This document shows, piece after piece, positions 9,469-17,436 of a DNA stretch of 54,844 nt. Each line of letters begins with the position of its first letter. Position 1 is the stretch's first letter. Source of the stretch: an uncultured Coriobacteriaceae bacterium (GTDB lineage: Bacteria; Actinomycetota; Coriobacteriia; Coriobacteriales; Atopobiaceae); the NCBI GenBank assembly GCA_902788705.1, contig CADALE010000018.1:1-54844 (forward strand), read 5' to 3'. The notes under the pieces are model-generated. The model searched no databases. It had not been told where the DNA came from and saw only the letters and a program-made list of their open reading frames with translations. Position numbers and translations under genes: made by a program.

Positions 9469-10381
9469 CCTTAGGTACTCGGTCCGCGAGGCAGGCCATC
9501 ATTTCCGCCGCAACTGGTCCACGTCGTTTGGCGCCGTGGTCACGATCTTCCTGTCGCTGTTCATCATTGGCACCTTCGTGCTGGGCTCGGCCATGCTCAC
9601 CAGCCTGGTGGGCGACGTCGAGGACCGCGTGACCATCCAGGCGTTCCTGTCTGACGACGCCGACCGTGCCGACGTCTCGGCGCTCGAAACCAAGATCTCG
9701 GGCTGGGACAACGTCGAGTCGGTGTACTACAAGAGCAAGGACGAGGCGCTCAAGGAGTACCAGGAGACGATGACCAACCGCAACGCGGCAGACGCCGTGG
9801 CGGCCCTTGATGGCGAGAACCCCGTTCCCGCCTCGCTGGTCATCAAGCTGGACGATCCCCAGCAGGTTGCGGTGACGGCCGACAAGCTTGTTGCCGACGC
9901 CGACTTCATCGCCGTTGCCGACGACCCCGACAACGTCTCCTCGTCGGTCCAGTATGGCCGCGAGACGGTGGAGCGCCTCTTTAGCGTGACCAACTACATC
10001 CGCATCGCCGCGCTGGTGCTGGTGGCCCTGCTGTCGTTCGTGGCCTTCGTGTTCATCAACAACACGATTCGCCTGGCCATCGCCGCGCGTCGTCGCGAGA
10101 TAGCCATCATGCGCCTCGTGGGCGCCTCCAACAGCTTCATCCGTGGGCCCTTCGTGACGGAGGCCGTGCTTGAGGCCCTGTTTGGCGCCATCTTGGCCAT
10201 CGCCGTCCTGCACTTTGGCATGGAGGCGCTCATCCCGCGCCTGGAGAACAGCCTGCAGTTCCTGTCGTTTGACATCCCGCTGCGCATCAAGCTGCTCACC
10301 TATGCCGGCATAGCGGGCATCGGCCTTTTGCTGGGCCTGTTTGGCTCGGCCATCGCCATGAGGCGCTACCTCAAGGTGTAG
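9455..10381 (+). CDS. ftsX: Cell division protein FtsX
   Basis: FtsX is the membrane partner of FtsE. It couples ATP hydrolysis to activation of cell-wall hydrolases outside the cell. The 308-residue protein has an N-terminal membrane segment (about residues 22-45), a large extracytoplasmic domain rich in Asp and Val, and three further membrane segments in the C-terminal half. The motif [23 protein letters not shown] is typical of FtsX. The ATG at 9455 lies inside the end of ftsE, so translation is probably coupled. A strong hairpin terminator follows, which ends the secA-prfB-ftsE-ftsX block. Confidence 0.95.
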   Translation: MAFSNLRYSVREAGHHFRRNWSTSFGAVVTIFLSLFIIGTFVLGSAMLTSLVGDVEDRVTIQAFLSDDADRADVSALETKISGWDNVESVYYKSKDEALKEYQETMTNRNAADAVAALDGENPVPASLVIKLDDPQQVAVTADKLVADADFIAVADDPDNVSSSVQYGRETVERLFSVTNYIRIAALVLVALLSFVAFVFINNTIRLAIAARRREIAIMRLVGASNSFIRGPFVTEAVLEALFGAILAIAVLHFGMEALIPRLENSLQFLSFDIPLRIKLLTYAGIAGIGLLLGLFGSAIAMRRYLKV

Positions 10382-10403
10382 GTCAGGCCACGTCAAAGCG
10401 TAT

Positions 10404-10436
10404 GGGGCATGCCTTGCGGGGCATGCCCCTTTTTTT
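10404..10436 (+). terminator. Intrinsic terminator after ftsX
   Basis: GGGGCATGCC and GGCATGCCCC form a 10-base-pair stem followed directly by seven T residues. Confidence 0.9.
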
Positions 10437-10502
10437 GTGGGCGCAGGCACGGTCGCCCTGCTACCCTTGATGGGACGGTGTCCAAGCGAAGGAGGTTACC
10501 AG

Positions 10503-12539
10503 ATGGCTCGCAGACGACAGAGGGGCGGCGCCCACAAGCATCCCTCCGTGCGCAAGCCGCGTGTCACGCTTACCGGCACCATCAGGCTCGTGCGGCCTGG
10601 CCTGGCCACCGTGGAGACGCCGGAGGGCACCTATACCGTGGCGCGCGGAGGCATTCGAGAGGCCATGGGCGGGGACGAGGTGCAGGTGGTGCTGGTGCAC
10701 CGTGGCAAGGGCGAGGCCCAGGCCGTGGTGCATGGCGTGCTGCAGCGAGCCACGCAGAGCTTTCTGGGAACCTACGAGCTGGCCGGGCCCCTGGGCGTGG
10801 TGGTGCCGCTTGACCCGCGCATCCACCACGACTTCTTCGTGCTGCCGGATGACACGAGTGCCGAGCGGCTGGGCGTTGCCGAGGGCGACGTGGTGTCGGC
10901 TCGCATCCTGCAGTACCCTGCGCGCCAGTCGGCCGGCGTGGTTACCCTCGACCGTCGTGTAGGCAAGGCGTCGCAGCTTGACATGGCCATGGAGCGCGTC
11001 ATCGCCGGCTATGGGCTGGCCACCGAGTTTCCCGAGAGCGTGCTGGCACAGGCCGAGGGCCTGAGCCTCGACGTGGATGCGGCGCTCTCCCACGATCCCC
11101 TGCGGCGCGACCTGCGGCGCCTGGTTACGTTTACCATCGATCCCACCGACGCCCGCGACTTTGACGACGCGGTGGCGGCCGTGCAGCTTGAGCAGGGTGG
11201 CTACGAGGTGGCGGTGCACATCGCCGACGTGACGAGCTACCTTCCCTGGGGCTCGCCCATGGACGTGGAGGCCCGTCGCCGCACCTGCTCGACCTACCTT
11301 GCCGACCGCGTGATTCCCATGTTGCCCGAGCGCCTGTGCAACGACCTTTGCTCGCTTCGGCCTGCCGAGGACCGGCTGGCCATGAGCGTGCTGATGACGC
11401 TGGACGAGCGCTGCGAGGTGGTCTCGGCGCAGGTGGGTCCCTCGGTCATACGGTCACGTGCGCGGCTGGACTATGACACCGTCGACCGGCTGCTGGAAGG
11501 CAAGGCCAGCTTGGCTGACCTTGCCTGCGAGGCGCAGGTTGCGCCCGAGGTGGCGCAGATGATCGGCTGCTTGGACGCCATTGCGCAGGAGCGGCGCCGC
11601 ATCCGTGCCAAGCGTGGCGCCGTCGACTTTGACACGCGCGAGTCTAAGGTGCTGCTGGATGCAAAGGGCCATCCCGTGGGAGCGCGGCTGCGCGAGCGCA
11701 CGCGCGCCACGAGCCTGGTGGAGGAGGCCATGCTCATGGCCAACGAGGCCGTGGCGCGGCTGCTTGCCGAAGCTGACGTGCAGGCCGCGTACCGCGTGCA
11801 CGAGCGCCCGGCACCCGAGAGCTTGCAGGCAACCCTGCCGGTGCTGCACGAGTTTGGCCTGCTTCAGCCCGGTGATGCGGAGCGCCTGGTGGCGGGCGAC
11901 CCCTTTGCGGCGCAGGACGTGCTGGGACGGGCGCGGGGCACGTCGGCCGAGTACCTGGCCAGCGCGGTGCTGCTGCGTGCCCAGAAGCGTGCTGTGTACC
12001 TGCCGCACAACGACGGCCACTATGCCCTTGGCGCGCGGGCGTACTGCCACTTCACCTCGCCCATCAGGCGCTACCCCGACGTGATCGTGCACCGCGCGGT
12101 TAAGGCGCTGCTGTCGGGGCAGCTGGGCTCAAAGGAGCAGCGCGAGGTTGCGCGTCAGCTGCCCCAGCTGTGTCGCACCTGCTCTGACCAAGAGCGCGTT
12201 GCCGACTCTGCCTCGCGCGACTCGCAGAAGGCGAAGATGGCCGAGCTGTACGAGGGCCGCGTGGGGGAGGCCTGCTCGGGCATCGTGGTGGGGGTCGAGC
12301 GCTTTGGCCTCTTCGTGGTGCTGGACGATACGGGTGCGGAAGGCCTGTTGCCCACGCGCGCATTGGGCGAGGAGTGGTTTACCCACGACGAGGACCGCTT
12401 TGCGCTGGTGGGCGAGTCCACGGGAAGGACGTGGCGCCTGGGCCAGCGCGTGGCCGTCGAGGTGGCGGGCGCCAACCCCGCACGGGGCCAGATCGACTTC
12501 GTGCTGGCCGCCGGAAGAAGGCCTGGCAACGACGCCTGA
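10503..12539 (+). CDS. rnr: Ribonuclease R (RNB-family 3'-5' exoribonuclease)
   Basis: This enzyme degrades structured RNA from the 3' end and works with SmpB and tmRNA in ribosome rescue in other bacteria. In the 678-residue protein the RNB catalytic signature FTIDPTDARDFDDAV lies near residue 212, a further conserved block HFTSPIRRYPDVIVHR near 515, and a C-terminal S1-like domain contains SGIVVGVERFGLFVVL. The N-terminus is basic (MARRRQRGG). The ATG at 10503 has a very good binding site (AAGGAGG). smpB and ssrA lie downstream, the classic trans-translation neighbourhood. The stop is TGA, one of only six in the window. Confidence 0.95.
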   Translation: MARRRQRGGAHKHPSVRKPRVTLTGTIRLVRPGLATVETPEGTYTVARGGIREAMGGDEVQVVLVHRGKGEAQAVVHGVLQRATQSFLGTYELAGPLGVVVPLDPRIHHDFFVLPDDTSAERLGVAEGDVVSARILQYPARQSAGVVTLDRRVGKASQLDMAMERVIAGYGLATEFPESVLAQAEGLSLDVDAALSHDPLRRDLRRLVTFTIDPTDARDFDDAVAAVQLEQGGYEVAVHIADVTSYLPWGSPMDVEARRRTCSTYLADRVIPMLPERLCNDLCSLRPAEDRLAMSVLMTLDERCEVVSAQVGPSVIRSRARLDYDTVDRLLEGKASLADLACEAQVAPEVAQMIGCLDAIAQERRRIRAKRGAVDFDTRESKVLLDAKGHPVGARLRERTRATSLVEEAMLMANEAVARLLAEADVQAAYRVHERPAPESLQATLPVLHEFGLLQPGDAERLVAGDPFAAQDVLGRARGTSAEYLASAVLLRAQKRAVYLPHNDGHYALGARAYCHFTSPIRRYPDVIVHRAVKALLSGQLGSKEQREVARQLPQLCRTCSDQERVADSASRDSQKAKMAELYEGRVGEACSGIVVGVERFGLFVVLDDTGAEGLLPTRALGEEWFTHDEDRFALVGESTGRTWRLGQRVAVEVAGANPARGQIDFVLAAGRRPGNDA

Positions 12540-12551
12540 CGCACTGGCGAC

Positions 12552-12579
12552 GGACCGTGGGCTGCCTGCAGCCCGGTCC
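12552..12579 (+). terminator. Hairpin after rnr, no T run
   Basis: GGACCG-t-GGGCTGC pairs with GCAGCCC-GGTCC around a two-base centre. The stem is strong but no T tract follows, so it may be a weak terminator or an mRNA-stabilising hairpin. Confidence 0.4.
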
Positions 12580-12653
12580 GCTCTGCCACTTCCGGTGCAT
12601 GGCACCGCGCTTCTCGGGTAGACTGGTACCAACCTGTGAGAAGGAGCACCAAC

Positions 12654-13493
12654 ATGACACAGACCACCCTAACCGAAGAGCTGATGCGCGCCGAGGGCCT
12701 GCTTATCCAAGGGCAGGAAGAGCAGGCGCGCGAGCTGCTGCTTCGTTTGGCCGAGGACGCCGAGGAATACGTTGACCGCAACTGCCCCACCACCGACACG
12801 CTGCAGTGGTTCAGCTTTCCCACGCTCTTCGAGCGCCTTGCGTACCGCCGGGTAGAGGACGACCCTCGCGAGCTGCGTGACGTGGGCGAGCCCCTTGATA
12901 GGCTCTATGCCGACCTCGCCCTTGCCGATGTGCACGTGGGCGAGTATGACCATGCCATCGAGGCCCTCAAGCGCGCCGTGCGCTGGAATCCCATGGGCTG
13001 CGAGCATCGCCTGAACCTTGCGGACCTCTTCCGCATGGCCGGCAACATGCAGGAATACCTTGCCCTTACCTACTCGGTGTTCGAGCGCGCGAGCGACGCG
13101 ACGCACCTGGTGCGCGCCTACCTCACCTTCTCGGAGTATTTCCTTGCCGCAGGCAAGCCGCGCACCGCGGCGGCCGCGCTGCGGGCTGCCCGCAGGCTGG
13201 ACGCCCAGGACGACACGCTGACGGCGGCGCTTGACCAAGCCGCAGGCACCGACCACGACCCCGACCAGGTAAGCGACGTGGAGGCGTCCGAGCTGCTGGA
13301 GACCGAGGGCATCCCCGACGGCGCCAATGCCGAGATAGCCATCTGCCTTCTGATGTGCGCCTCCGACGCCGCGAGCATGGGCCAGCGCGACGTTGCCACC
13401 ACGCTCACGCTGCGCGCCCGCGACCTTGTTGGCGAGGACGCCGCCCTGGCGCTGCTTGCGCTCATCCACGAGGGGGATGACGATGCCAACTAA
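12654..13493 (+). CDS. Tetratricopeptide-repeat-like protein
   Basis: A 279-residue, soluble, almost wholly helical protein. The stretch from about residue 80 to 185 has the spacing of TPR units (for example DLALADVHVGEYDHAIEALK, then HRLNLADLFRMAGNMQEYL, then AYLTFSEYFLAAGKPRTAA), which usually bind protein partners. No enzymatic motif is visible. The ATG at 12654 follows GAGAAGGAG. The stop overlaps the smpB start region by 11 bases, so this gene is translationally coupled to smpB and probably cotranscribed with rnr. A role in RNA or ribosome quality control is suggested only by position. Confidence 0.75.
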   Translation: MTQTTLTEELMRAEGLLIQGQEEQARELLLRLAEDAEEYVDRNCPTTDTLQWFSFPTLFERLAYRRVEDDPRELRDVGEPLDRLYADLALADVHVGEYDHAIEALKRAVRWNPMGCEHRLNLADLFRMAGNMQEYLALTYSVFERASDATHLVRAYLTFSEYFLAAGKPRTAAAALRAARRLDAQDDTLTAALDQAAGTDHDPDQVSDVEASELLETEGIPDGANAEIAICLLMCASDAASMGQRDVATTLTLRARDLVGEDAALALLALIHEGDDDAN

Positions 13494-13983
13494 GCAGACG
13501 GGCAAGGACCAGGGTGCGAAGCGCGCCAAGCGCACCATATCCCGCAACCGGGTGGCCCACCACGACTACGAGATCATGGACACCTACGAGGCCGGCATCG
13601 AGCTCACGGGCACCGAGGTGAAGAGCCTGCGCGAGCGGGCCTCGCAGATCACCGATTCGTTCTGCATCATCCGCAGCCGCGAGGTGTGGCTGGTGGGCAT
13701 GCACATCCATCCCTACTCGAACGGTGGCGTGTGGAACGTCGACCCCGACCGTCGCCGACGCCTGCTGCTTCATCGGCGCCAGATAGACTCGCTGGACGCG
13801 CGCCTGCGCACGAAGGGCCTGGCACTGGTGCCGCTGGAGCTGTACTTTGACGAGCACAACCGCGTAAAGGTGCTCATAGGCGTGGGCAGGGGCAAGAAGG
13901 CCTACGACAAGCGTGCTGACATGGCGCGCAAGCAGCAAGACCGCGACATCCAGCGCGCGCTTAAGGAACGTAGCCGCGAGTAG
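13483..13983 (+). CDS. smpB: SsrA-binding protein SmpB
   Basis: SmpB binds tmRNA and carries it into stalled ribosomes, with its C-terminal tail in the empty mRNA channel. The 166-residue protein is a normal SmpB length. It starts with a Lys-rich tail, then shows ISRNRVAHHDYEIMDTYEAG, GTEVKSLRERASQITDSF, HIHPYSNG and a basic tail GRGKKAYDKRADMARKQQDRD. Two ATGs six bases apart are possible. The second (13483) has better spacing from GAGGGGG. The gene lies between rnr and ssrA. Confidence 0.95.
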   Translation: MPTKQTGKDQGAKRAKRTISRNRVAHHDYEIMDTYEAGIELTGTEVKSLRERASQITDSFCIIRSREVWLVGMHIHPYSNGGVWNVDPDRRRRLLLHRRQIDSLDARLRTKGLALVPLELYFDEHNRVKVLIGVGRGKKAYDKRADMARKQQDRDIQRALKERSRE

Positions 13984-14101
13984 CGGCCGGGCGCCCGGCG
14001 TGCGGCTTTGGGGAGCTGTGCGCAAGGCGTCTGCCAGCTGGGTGTTGCCGACGGGCATCGAGCCTGGCCATAGGGTGCCGGGCCTGTTGAGGGGAGGACG
14101 A

Positions 14102-14608
14102 ATGGATCCCAAGGCGATGTTCAAGTTCTCTTCGGGGCTGTACGTGGTGTCGGCGCGCGACGGCGAGGACTACGGCGCCTGCGTCATCAACACCGGCCTG
14201 CAGCTTACCAGCACCCCGCTGCAGGTGGAGGTGGTGGTGAACAAGCAGAACCACACCGAGGGCGTGATCGAGCGTGCTGGGCACTTTGCGCTTACCGCCA
14301 TCACTCAGGAGGCCGACATGCCCTACATCGGCCGCTTCGGCTTCCGCACGTCCACGGACTTCGACAAGTTCGGCGGCATCGAGTGCCGTGAGACCGTGCT
14401 GGGCGACCCCTACACTCCCGCATGTGCCGCGTGCGTCGTGGCATGCGAGGTGGTGCAGACGCTGGATGTGGGAACGCACGTGATTTTTGTCGGCGAGGTG
14501 AAGGACGCTGAGGTGCTTTCCGACGCTGAGCCGCTCACCTATGCCTACTACCACGCCGTGCTCAAGGGCAAGACCCCGCCCAAGGCCTCCAGCTACGTGG
14601 CCGAGTAG
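14102..14608 (+). CDS. Flavin reductase family protein (FMN-binding split barrel)
   Basis: A 168-residue protein. FKFSSGLYVVSARDGEDYGACVINTGLQL at the N-terminus and HTEGVIERAGHFALTAI downstream match the FMN-binding split-barrel flavin reductases, in particular the flavoredoxin-like half of high-molecular-weight rubredoxins. It probably passes electrons from NAD(P)H through FMN. The ATG at 14102 follows GGGGAGGACG. A separate rubredoxin gene starts 158 bases downstream, so the pair may replace the fused protein and supply electrons for oxygen, peroxide or NO detoxification. That role is inferred from related proteins. Confidence 0.8.
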   Translation: MDPKAMFKFSSGLYVVSARDGEDYGACVINTGLQLTSTPLQVEVVVNKQNHTEGVIERAGHFALTAITQEADMPYIGRFGFRTSTDFDKFGGIECRETVLGDPYTPACAACVVACEVVQTLDVGTHVIFVGEVKDAEVLSDAEPLTYAYYHAVLKGKTPPKASSYVAE

Positions 14609-14766
14609 CGCTTTGGCATACGACGCGCGGCCCCTGCGGCCCCTGCGGCCGCTTGCCAACCCGCAGGAAGCATCGGTCGCGCGCGATGCGCAAAGATGAT
14701 AAGCTGCATCTAGGTGCCCGTACCAAGGGTGCCGTTATCTGTTGGGGCGAGAGAGAGGAGGAGCGC

Positions 14767-14904
14767 ATGGCCGAAGAGACCTATACGTTCCGTTGCACCG
14801 TTTGTGGTTGGGAAGTAACCGTCGACACCCCCGAGCTGCCCGAGGACTTCACCTGCGAGGTTTGTGGCGTCGGCCCGGACATGTTCGAGCTGGTCGAGGA
14901 GTAA
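14767..14904 (+). CDS. Rubredoxin-like protein (45 residues)
   Basis: A tiny iron-binding electron carrier. Two CxxC knuckles are present, FRCTVCGW near residue 9 and FTCEVCGVGPDMFE near 31, the layout of a rubredoxin [Fe(Cys)4] site. The segment between the knuckles is short, so the protein is smaller than standard rubredoxin (about 52 residues). AGAGAGGAGGAG lies just before the ATG. It follows the flavin reductase and a GC-rich hairpin comes after it. Confidence 0.88.
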   Translation: MAEETYTFRCTVCGWEVTVDTPELPEDFTCEVCGVGPDMFELVEE

Positions 14905-14946
14905 CGCTTCCTTGGGGCCTGTGCCCACAACGGAAGTATGGTCTGC

Positions 14947-14968
14947 GAGGGGCGCTGCGGCGCCCCTC
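14947..14968 (+). terminator. Hairpin after the rubredoxin gene
   Basis: GAGGGGCGC and GCGCCCCTC form a 9-base-pair stem. The following sequence (GTTGCG) is only weakly T-rich, so efficiency is uncertain. Confidence 0.55.
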
Positions 14969-15199
14969 GTTGCGTATGGCGAGGGTGGGGCGCGGAAGCT
15001 GACGAGTGACCCGGAACCCGCTTATGGTACGGCTGCGGACGTACCCTAACGGCCCGCAGGCCCACTCTCCGGAGATAGTCGGGCCAGGCTGATGCGCATT
15101 TCGTCTCTTGGCCTGAACTGTGAAGCAGTTGTGACGGTTTGGGCCATGATGCAACCGTGGCGGGCGCTGCCAAGCTTGGGCGGCCAAAGAAAGGAAGGA

Positions 15200-15230
15200 G
15201 CGCCAAGGCTCGATGGGAGGGCCTTGGCGC
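15200..15230 (-). terminator. Strong inverted repeat, possible leftward terminator
   Basis: GCGCCAAGGC (15200-15209) and GCCTTGGCGC (15221-15230) are perfect complements around an 11-base loop. Read on the minus strand, the stem is followed by TCCTTCCTTTCTTT, which fits a leftward terminator. No minus-strand gene lies immediately to the right, so the source transcript is unclear. Confidence 0.4.
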
Positions 15231-15407
15231 ATTCAATATTCAGGAACCTTATATTCAAAATGCAATACCACAACATACGAGCTTATGCAATGAACTATAC
15301 ACAGGTAGTGACTTATAGTCAACTACAGAATATGACATGCCTTCTGTGCCTCTCCACACGTGTGGGCAACGTGCTGTCGGCTGCGCAACGCCCGCGCGCA
15401 AACCGGG

Positions 15408-15413
15408 TATACT
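15408..15413 (+). promoter_or_regulatory. Candidate -10 box for ssrA
   Basis: TATACT lies about 70 bases upstream of the tmRNA 5' end, in an otherwise GC-rich stretch. No good -35 box was seen at the expected spacing, so this is a tentative call. Confidence 0.35.
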
Positions 15414-15484
15414 ACTAACCGTCGGCCAAGGCCGTACGTACGTTGACATTCGCATGGTGGCAGTCGTGCCCCAATCCATCTCAT

Positions 15485-15845
15485 GGGGGTGACTGGTTTC
15501 GACAGGGTGGGTTTGAGATGGGCAGCAGGCCGTGGTCTCCTCGCCACGTTAAACAGGGGTACCGTCAAATGAATTGACGACAACTCTTATCAGGGCTATG
15601 CCCTCGCTGCCTAACTAGTTGTGCAGCCGCTGAACCGGGGATTGCTCCCGTCGCCGGGGACGCGTCATGTAAGGGAGATGCTCCGCGGGACGTAGTCGGT
15701 ATGCCCAAGGAAAAGACCGAACCGACTGGGGCGCCAAGCGCGGGCCGTCAGGTGCGCGGCGCCTAAGACCTAACTGACGACTGAGCCTGGAGACACCTGT
15801 CAGGGATCTGCTTTGGACCGGAGTTCGATTCTCCGCACCTCCACC
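15485..15845 (+). ncRNA. ssrA: Transfer-messenger RNA (tmRNA)
   Basis: tmRNA frees stalled ribosomes and tags the nascent chain for proteolysis. The 5' end (GGGGGTGACTGGTTTCGACAG) is typical. The 3' end has a T-arm with GGAGTTCGATTCTCC, and CACCTCC pairs with the 5' GGGGGTG using one G-U pair. The tag reading frame ends DDNSYQGYALAA followed by TAA at 15612-15614. A UGA lies three codons before the last possible resume codon, so the tag starts within a few codons of 15573-15576. ACC rather than ACCA is encoded at the 3' end, so the last A would be added. A strong terminator follows. Confidence 0.95.
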
Positions 15846-15903
15846 TGCGTATGAAAGGTCGAGCTCGGCTTCCTTCCGGAACCGAAGTTCGCCGTCAAGA
15901 TAT

Positions 15904-15944
15904 GGATGGAGCGAGGTCTCAGTGCCTCGTTCCATCCTTTTTTT
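15904..15944 (+). terminator. Intrinsic terminator after ssrA
   Basis: A 13-base stem (15904-15916 with 15925-15937, one G-U pair) is followed by seven T residues. Confidence 0.92.
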
Positions 15945-16139
15945 GTCGCTCCGCAGGGCCACCTTGCACTCGTGCCTGCCTCCAACGTGGTGTGCGCCCT
16001 TGCCTTCGCCGGTGGCACGCAGTTCAACTTCGTGGCTGGCTGGGCCTGCGCAATCCTCTCCACCGTCGTTGCCGCCGTGGTCACCTATCTCTTTGGCTTC
16101 GAGAAGGACTCCGAGGCCTTCGTGGAGGACGCCGAGTAG
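15942..16139 (+). pseudogene. C-terminal remnant of a membrane permease, probably a PTS EIIC
   Basis: From 15942 to a TAG at 16139 the frame reads FFVAPQGHLALVPASNVV, then a hydrophobic span (VAGWACAILSTVVAAVVTYLFG) and a charged tail (FEKDSEAFVEDAE). An APxGH segment plus a last membrane helix and acidic tail is typical of PTS sugar permeases, and the layout resembles the end of the beta-glucoside permease at 38073. There is no start codon with a binding site and the rest of the gene is missing. It begins at the T run of the ssrA terminator, so a deletion or insertion junction probably lies there. Confidence 0.55.
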
Positions 16140-16185
16140 CGTTCCTGCACCACCGGGTTCAGTCCAAGAGCCCGTCCCAACCTAA

Positions 16186-16215
16186 GGCCCCGTCGCTGCT
16201 GCGGCGGGGCCTTTT
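16186..16215 (+). terminator. Intrinsic terminator after the permease remnant
   Basis: GGCCCCG pairs with CGGGGCC and is followed by TTTT. It probably served the lost permease gene. Confidence 0.75.
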
Positions 16216-16298
16216 GCGTGGCCCTGGGTACGATGCCCGTCCACCTTGGTCTTTGCCGGTATCATGGTCGCAAAGAACCCCGCCAGAGAGGAGCAGCC

Positions 16299-16724
16299 AT
16301 GTCTGCCCAGCCCGTGCTCGAGATTGCCGTCACTATCAGCCGCGAGGACTGCACCTCGTTTTCGACGTGCAACGGTAAGGTCACGTTCCTACCGTTTTCT
16401 GGTGAGGCAACGGGTCTTGTCACGGGCACCGTGCGTCCCGGAGGCGTGGACGTGCAGGTGACCGACCCCGTGGGCGTCAAGCACATGTGCGCACGCTACA
16501 TCATTGACGGCGTGGACAACACAGGCGCGCCCTGCCATCTCTATGTGGAGAACAACGCCTACTTTGAGCGGGGGAGCAACCCCAGCCCCTTCCACGCGAC
16601 GCCCACCTTCATGACCGACAGCGCGTCGCTCGCACCGTACTTCCACCGCGCGCACTTCCGCGCCGAGGGCCATCCCGCGCCGGGTGGCGTGTGCATCAAG
16701 GTCTTTGACCTCGACGAGGATTAG
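16299..16724 (+). CDS. DUF3237 family protein
   Basis: A 141-residue protein. Its features, GLVTGTVRPGGVDVQVTDPVGVKHMCARYIIDG in the middle and PYFHRAHFRAE near the end, match the small beta-barrel DUF3237 family, whose function is not established. No signal peptide is seen. The ATG at 16299 has AGAGAGGAG upstream. It is the first of three small plus-strand genes that end with a ribokinase-like gene, so a link to sugar use is possible but unproven. Confidence 0.7.
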   Translation: MSAQPVLEIAVTISREDCTSFSTCNGKVTFLPFSGEATGLVTGTVRPGGVDVQVTDPVGVKHMCARYIIDGVDNTGAPCHLYVENNAYFERGSNPSPFHATPTFMTDSASLAPYFHRAHFRAEGHPAPGGVCIKVFDLDED

Positions 16725-16729
16725 CGCGC

Positions 16730-16864
16730 TTGGGCTACGGTGAGCTCATAGCCAGCGCCGAGGCCATGGAGCGTGGAGAGGTCTCCTATACCACGGGCGA
16801 GATGCACGGCACGCCCATTCGCCCATATGACGTGGGCGTCTCGGTGCTCCTGTGCGATGCTTGA
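16730..16864 (+). pseudogene. Unidentified short coding-like fragment
   Basis: An open frame of 44 codons follows DUF3237 and ends at TGA 16862-16864. It reads GYGELIASAEAMERGEV, then TPIRPYDVGVSVLLCDA. Codon choice looks like the neighbouring genes, with G or C at most third positions. I do not recognise the family. It could be the tail of a truncated gene or a short real gene starting at the ATG at 16768. Confidence 0.25.
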
Positions 16865-16907
16865 GTATCATACACATGCAATGGAGTCCACGAAGGGGAG
16901 GGTAACG

Positions 16908-17372
16908 ATGATCGTTTCAAAGCTTGATGACGCGCTGCTGGGAGCCGCGTGCATGGAGCGCCTGGCAAAGGCGCTTGACTGGGTGGCGCAGACCGACATG
17001 GCCGCGCTCGAGCCCGGCCGTCACGACATCGAAGGCGACGAGATTTACGCCAACGTCATGGAGGTCACTACCTGCGCGCCGGCAGAAAAGCAGTTTGAGG
17101 CGCACCACGCGTATCTTGACGTTCACTATGTCATCGAGGGCGAGGAGCTTATTGGCACGGCTCCGGTGGGGGAGTGCCCCGAGGTTCAGGCGTATGCCCA
17201 AGCCGACGACTTTGCCCTGTACGGAGACCCCGCGGACGCTGCGCGTGTGACGTGGACCCTTTTGCGTCCGGGCGAGCTCTGCGTAACGCCGCCGGCAGAC
17301 GCACACAAGCCGGCGTGTGCTGTAGGCGCGCCCGCGCGCCTCAAGAAAGCCTGCGTCAAGGTGCTCGTGTAG
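16908..17372 (+). CDS. YhcH/YjgK/YiaL family protein
   Basis: A 154-residue single-domain protein of the cupin-like YhcH/YjgK/YiaL (DUF386) family. It has the conserved blocks GRHDIEGDEIYANV and FEAHHAYLDVHYVIEGEE, and near the end a DAHKPACAVG segment; the His residues are the expected metal ligands. Family members are often encoded with sialic-acid or sugar-acid catabolism genes and may act on sugar anomers. The ATG at 16908 has GGGGAGGGTAACG before it. A ribokinase-type gene starts 64 bases downstream. Confidence 0.82.
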   Translation: MIVSKLDDALLGAACMERLAKALDWVAQTDMAALEPGRHDIEGDEIYANVMEVTTCAPAEKQFEAHHAYLDVHYVIEGEELIGTAPVGECPEVQAYAQADDFALYGDPADAARVTWTLLRPGELCVTPPADAHKPACAVGAPARLKKACVKVLV

Positions 17373-17436
17373 GCTAAAACACTTGTGCAAACAACGGGGC
17401 CGCTTGGCTCCGTTTTGCGTAAGGACGAGGAGACCT

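Larger units (their letters stand above)
14969..15484. other. Gene-free region upstream of ssrA, part AT-rich
   Basis: About 515 bases without a believable gene. Positions 15230-15350 are strikingly AT-rich for this genome and contain an imperfect dyad (GTAGTGAC, TTATA, GTCAACTAC) at about 15306-15327. A perfect 10-base-pair inverted repeat at 15200-15230 precedes it. One short frame across 15165-15310 reads AAKLGRPKKGRSAKAR, reminiscent of recombinase tails, but it is too short to call. The right end holds the likely ssrA promoter. Confidence 0.5.
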
